Source: Seison nebaliae (taxonomy: Eukaryota; Rotifera; Pararotatoria; Seisonacea; Seisonidae). Taken from it: 45,467 bases of DNA. The notes beneath the pieces were generated by a model. It was not told the DNA's origin. It saw only the letters and a list, made by a program, of their open reading frames with translations, and ran no database searches. A program made the position numbers and the translations under genes. This document shows, piece after piece, positions 44,323 to 45,467 of this stretch (position 1 is the first letter of the stretch; each line of letters begins with the position of its first letter). The stretch is taken from positions 1 to 45,467 of the forward strand of contig JALJEE010000990.1 in NCBI GenBank assembly GCA_023231475.1, written 5' to 3'.

Positions 44323-44479
44323 TTTCTGAGATGAAATAAAGTGAGATGTTGATATCGACAAAACCCTAATTGTTTATTTAATCGACTGTAACAAGATCAT
44401 TTTTTTGACATTAAATAGAGTTTAATTAACATGGGCATATATTTAAAATGTTTTATGAGATTGGTATAGAATCTATAGT

Positions 44480-44504
44480 CTATAGTATAGACTCTATACT
44501 ATAG
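44480..44504. repeat. 12-bp palindrome
   Basis: CTATAGTATAGA and TCTATACTATAG separated by one C, a near-perfect cruciform-capable palindrome about 270 bp upstream of the TATA box at 44769. Confidence 0.75.
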
Positions 44505-44768
44505 TCTCTGAGGGATCGCAAGAAAAAATGAAACTTTTGAAATCTTGGAGAAGAATATCGCGAGATAAATCGTAGTTGATAATTCTATTTGATTTGAGAA
44601 AATTATGAAATTTCCATATGATAATTTGTTGAAATTATAAAATTTGAATAATTCGATGGTTCAATTCCAACTGTGGAATATTAGCATAATTTTGATTTAT
44701 AAATAACATGATAAATCAAATAGGCGGAACAACAAGATATGTTACTGAGAAAATTAAAAGTTATCAAC

Positions 44769-44776
44769 TATAAATA
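44769..44776 (+). promoter_or_regulatory. TATA box of the small secreted gene
   Basis: TATAAATA, 59 bp before the ATG at 44828, leaving room for a start site about 30 bp downstream and a short 5' leader. It is the clearest core promoter in the window. Confidence 0.6.
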
Positions 44777-44827
44777 GAATGAAAATTTAACTTAAATTTT
44801 ATTACCTTATAATATTATTGAGGCAAA

Positions 44828-45211
44828 ATGAAGTTTTTATGCATCGTTCTTATTTCAATCTTCTGCATTTCAGCTGTTAGTAATTTAGAATGTTATTATA
44901 ATTATTCATTTATCTAATCCCGTTTTTTTGTAATTAGAACTGTACAAAATTGGTCTTTGCTCGTGACTTGTTGAGGATGTGCTCAAAAGTACGTGATGTT
45001 TTCGGTCCTTTCGATCCTGCTATAAAGCAAACTATGATAGTTCATAACAATATTTTTTACCATTTTTAATTATTTTTTTTCTTTAAAGGATTTGAAGATG
45101 TTCCCTAAACTATCATACACTAAGCAGTATGATATAGATAGAGCTCCTAGTTTCAAACACGCGTGTGCAGCAATCAACAGACTTTCTAAAACCACAAAGA
45201 TGCGTCGCTAA
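44828..45211 (+). CDS. Small secreted protein, 90 residues
   Basis: Exons 44828-44875, 44938-45039 and 45089-45211; both introns are phase 0 with GTTAGT and GTTCAT donors. Exon 1 is the signal peptide alone (MKFLCIVLISIFCISA), a common layout for effector and neuropeptide-like genes. The mature protein of about 74 residues is basic, has three cysteines (NCTKL, RMCSKV, HACAAI), an internal DVFGPFDPAI stretch and ends KTTKMRR. An odd cysteine count allows a dimer or a free thiol. A TATA box at 44769 suggests strong, regulated expression. No family is recognised. Three in-frame exons with consistent splice sites make it probably real. Confidence 0.7.
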
Positions 45212-45467
45212 TAAATTGCGTAAATGAAACGGAAGTTGAAAAATAATCTCAATTTAGATTTTTGTTTTATTTTTAAATAAATTCATTTTATTTATTTATT
45301 TATTATAAAATCAAATTAAAAATAAAATGAGATAGATCACTGTACATGTTATCAGTGATAAGTTTTCAAAAAACCTACGTCGATTTTATCTCTTAAGTGA
45401 TCAAAATAATTGAACAAGTGATAAAAAATAGGTTTAAGACAAATCTATATTCTTCCAAGATCCAATG

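Larger units (their letters stand above)
43206..44827. other. Gene-poor interval with repeats
   Basis: About 1.6 kb. It holds hairpins at 43756-43778 and 44480-44504, a 21-bp tandem repeat at 44239-44322, and overlapping open stretches at about 43930-44085 with no splice support. Its right end is the promoter of the small secreted gene. Confidence 0.5.

Noticed and set aside
44655-44675. tRNA-like B box (GGTTCAATTCC)
   Set aside because: The flanks do not pair as a T stem, and no A box or acceptor stem lies at the right distance upstream.

Overview
The window is AT-rich animal nuclear DNA with compact genes, most introns of 40-70 nt and long gene-poor stretches full of simple repeats. The SNAP-25 gene (LPW-K after the cysteine cluster, NLRNMA-DMSTE in the second SNARE helix), 70-125 bp gaps between same-strand genes and T-rich acceptor-like sequence just before several start codons point to a nematode. 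That is inference from remembered families; no search was run. No tRNA, rRNA, CRISPR, virus-like element or intact transposon was seen.

Layout. (1) 234-4783: an intronless NEK8/9-type kinase with RCC1 repeats, a small coiled-coil protein 71 bp behind it on the same strand, and a convergent single-pass membrane protein. (2) 4784-14344: gene-poor, except for a distal alternative first exon of SNAP-25 at 10077. (3) 14345-17166: SNAP-25 and a diverged SNAP-25 paralogue in tandem with matching intron positions. (4) 17204-19065, minus strand: a REEP5/6-like ER-shaping protein followed by a cysteine-rich secreted or GPI-anchored protein, possibly one operon. (5) 19540-23172: a secreted haem peroxidase and, head to head with it, a DGAT2-family acyltransferase. 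(6) 24087-27417 (minus): an ARID1/Osa-type protein with two ARID domains, then about 3.8 kb of gene-poor DNA. (7) 31246-34158: a SYAP1-like BSD-domain protein and a neutral sphingomyelinase (SMPD2). (8) 35142-41032: a six-exon DENND4-type Rab GEF. (9) 42426-45211: two small secreted, lineage-type proteins.

Several genes serve membranes: SNAREs (vesicle fusion), REEP (ER curvature), DENND4 (Rab activation), SMPD2 (sphingomyelin) and DGAT2 (neutral lipid). This looks like a chance neighbourhood rather than a pathway cluster.

The most unusual signal cuts across genes. In about 34 introns placed by reading frame and homology, the donor begins GTT almost without exception, instead of GTA/GTG. Other points of note are the tandem ARID domains, a SNAP-25 paralogue whose first 0-layer glutamine is histidine, a SNAP-25 intron with no AG where its acceptor is expected, and a NEK kinase with HFD in place of HRD.
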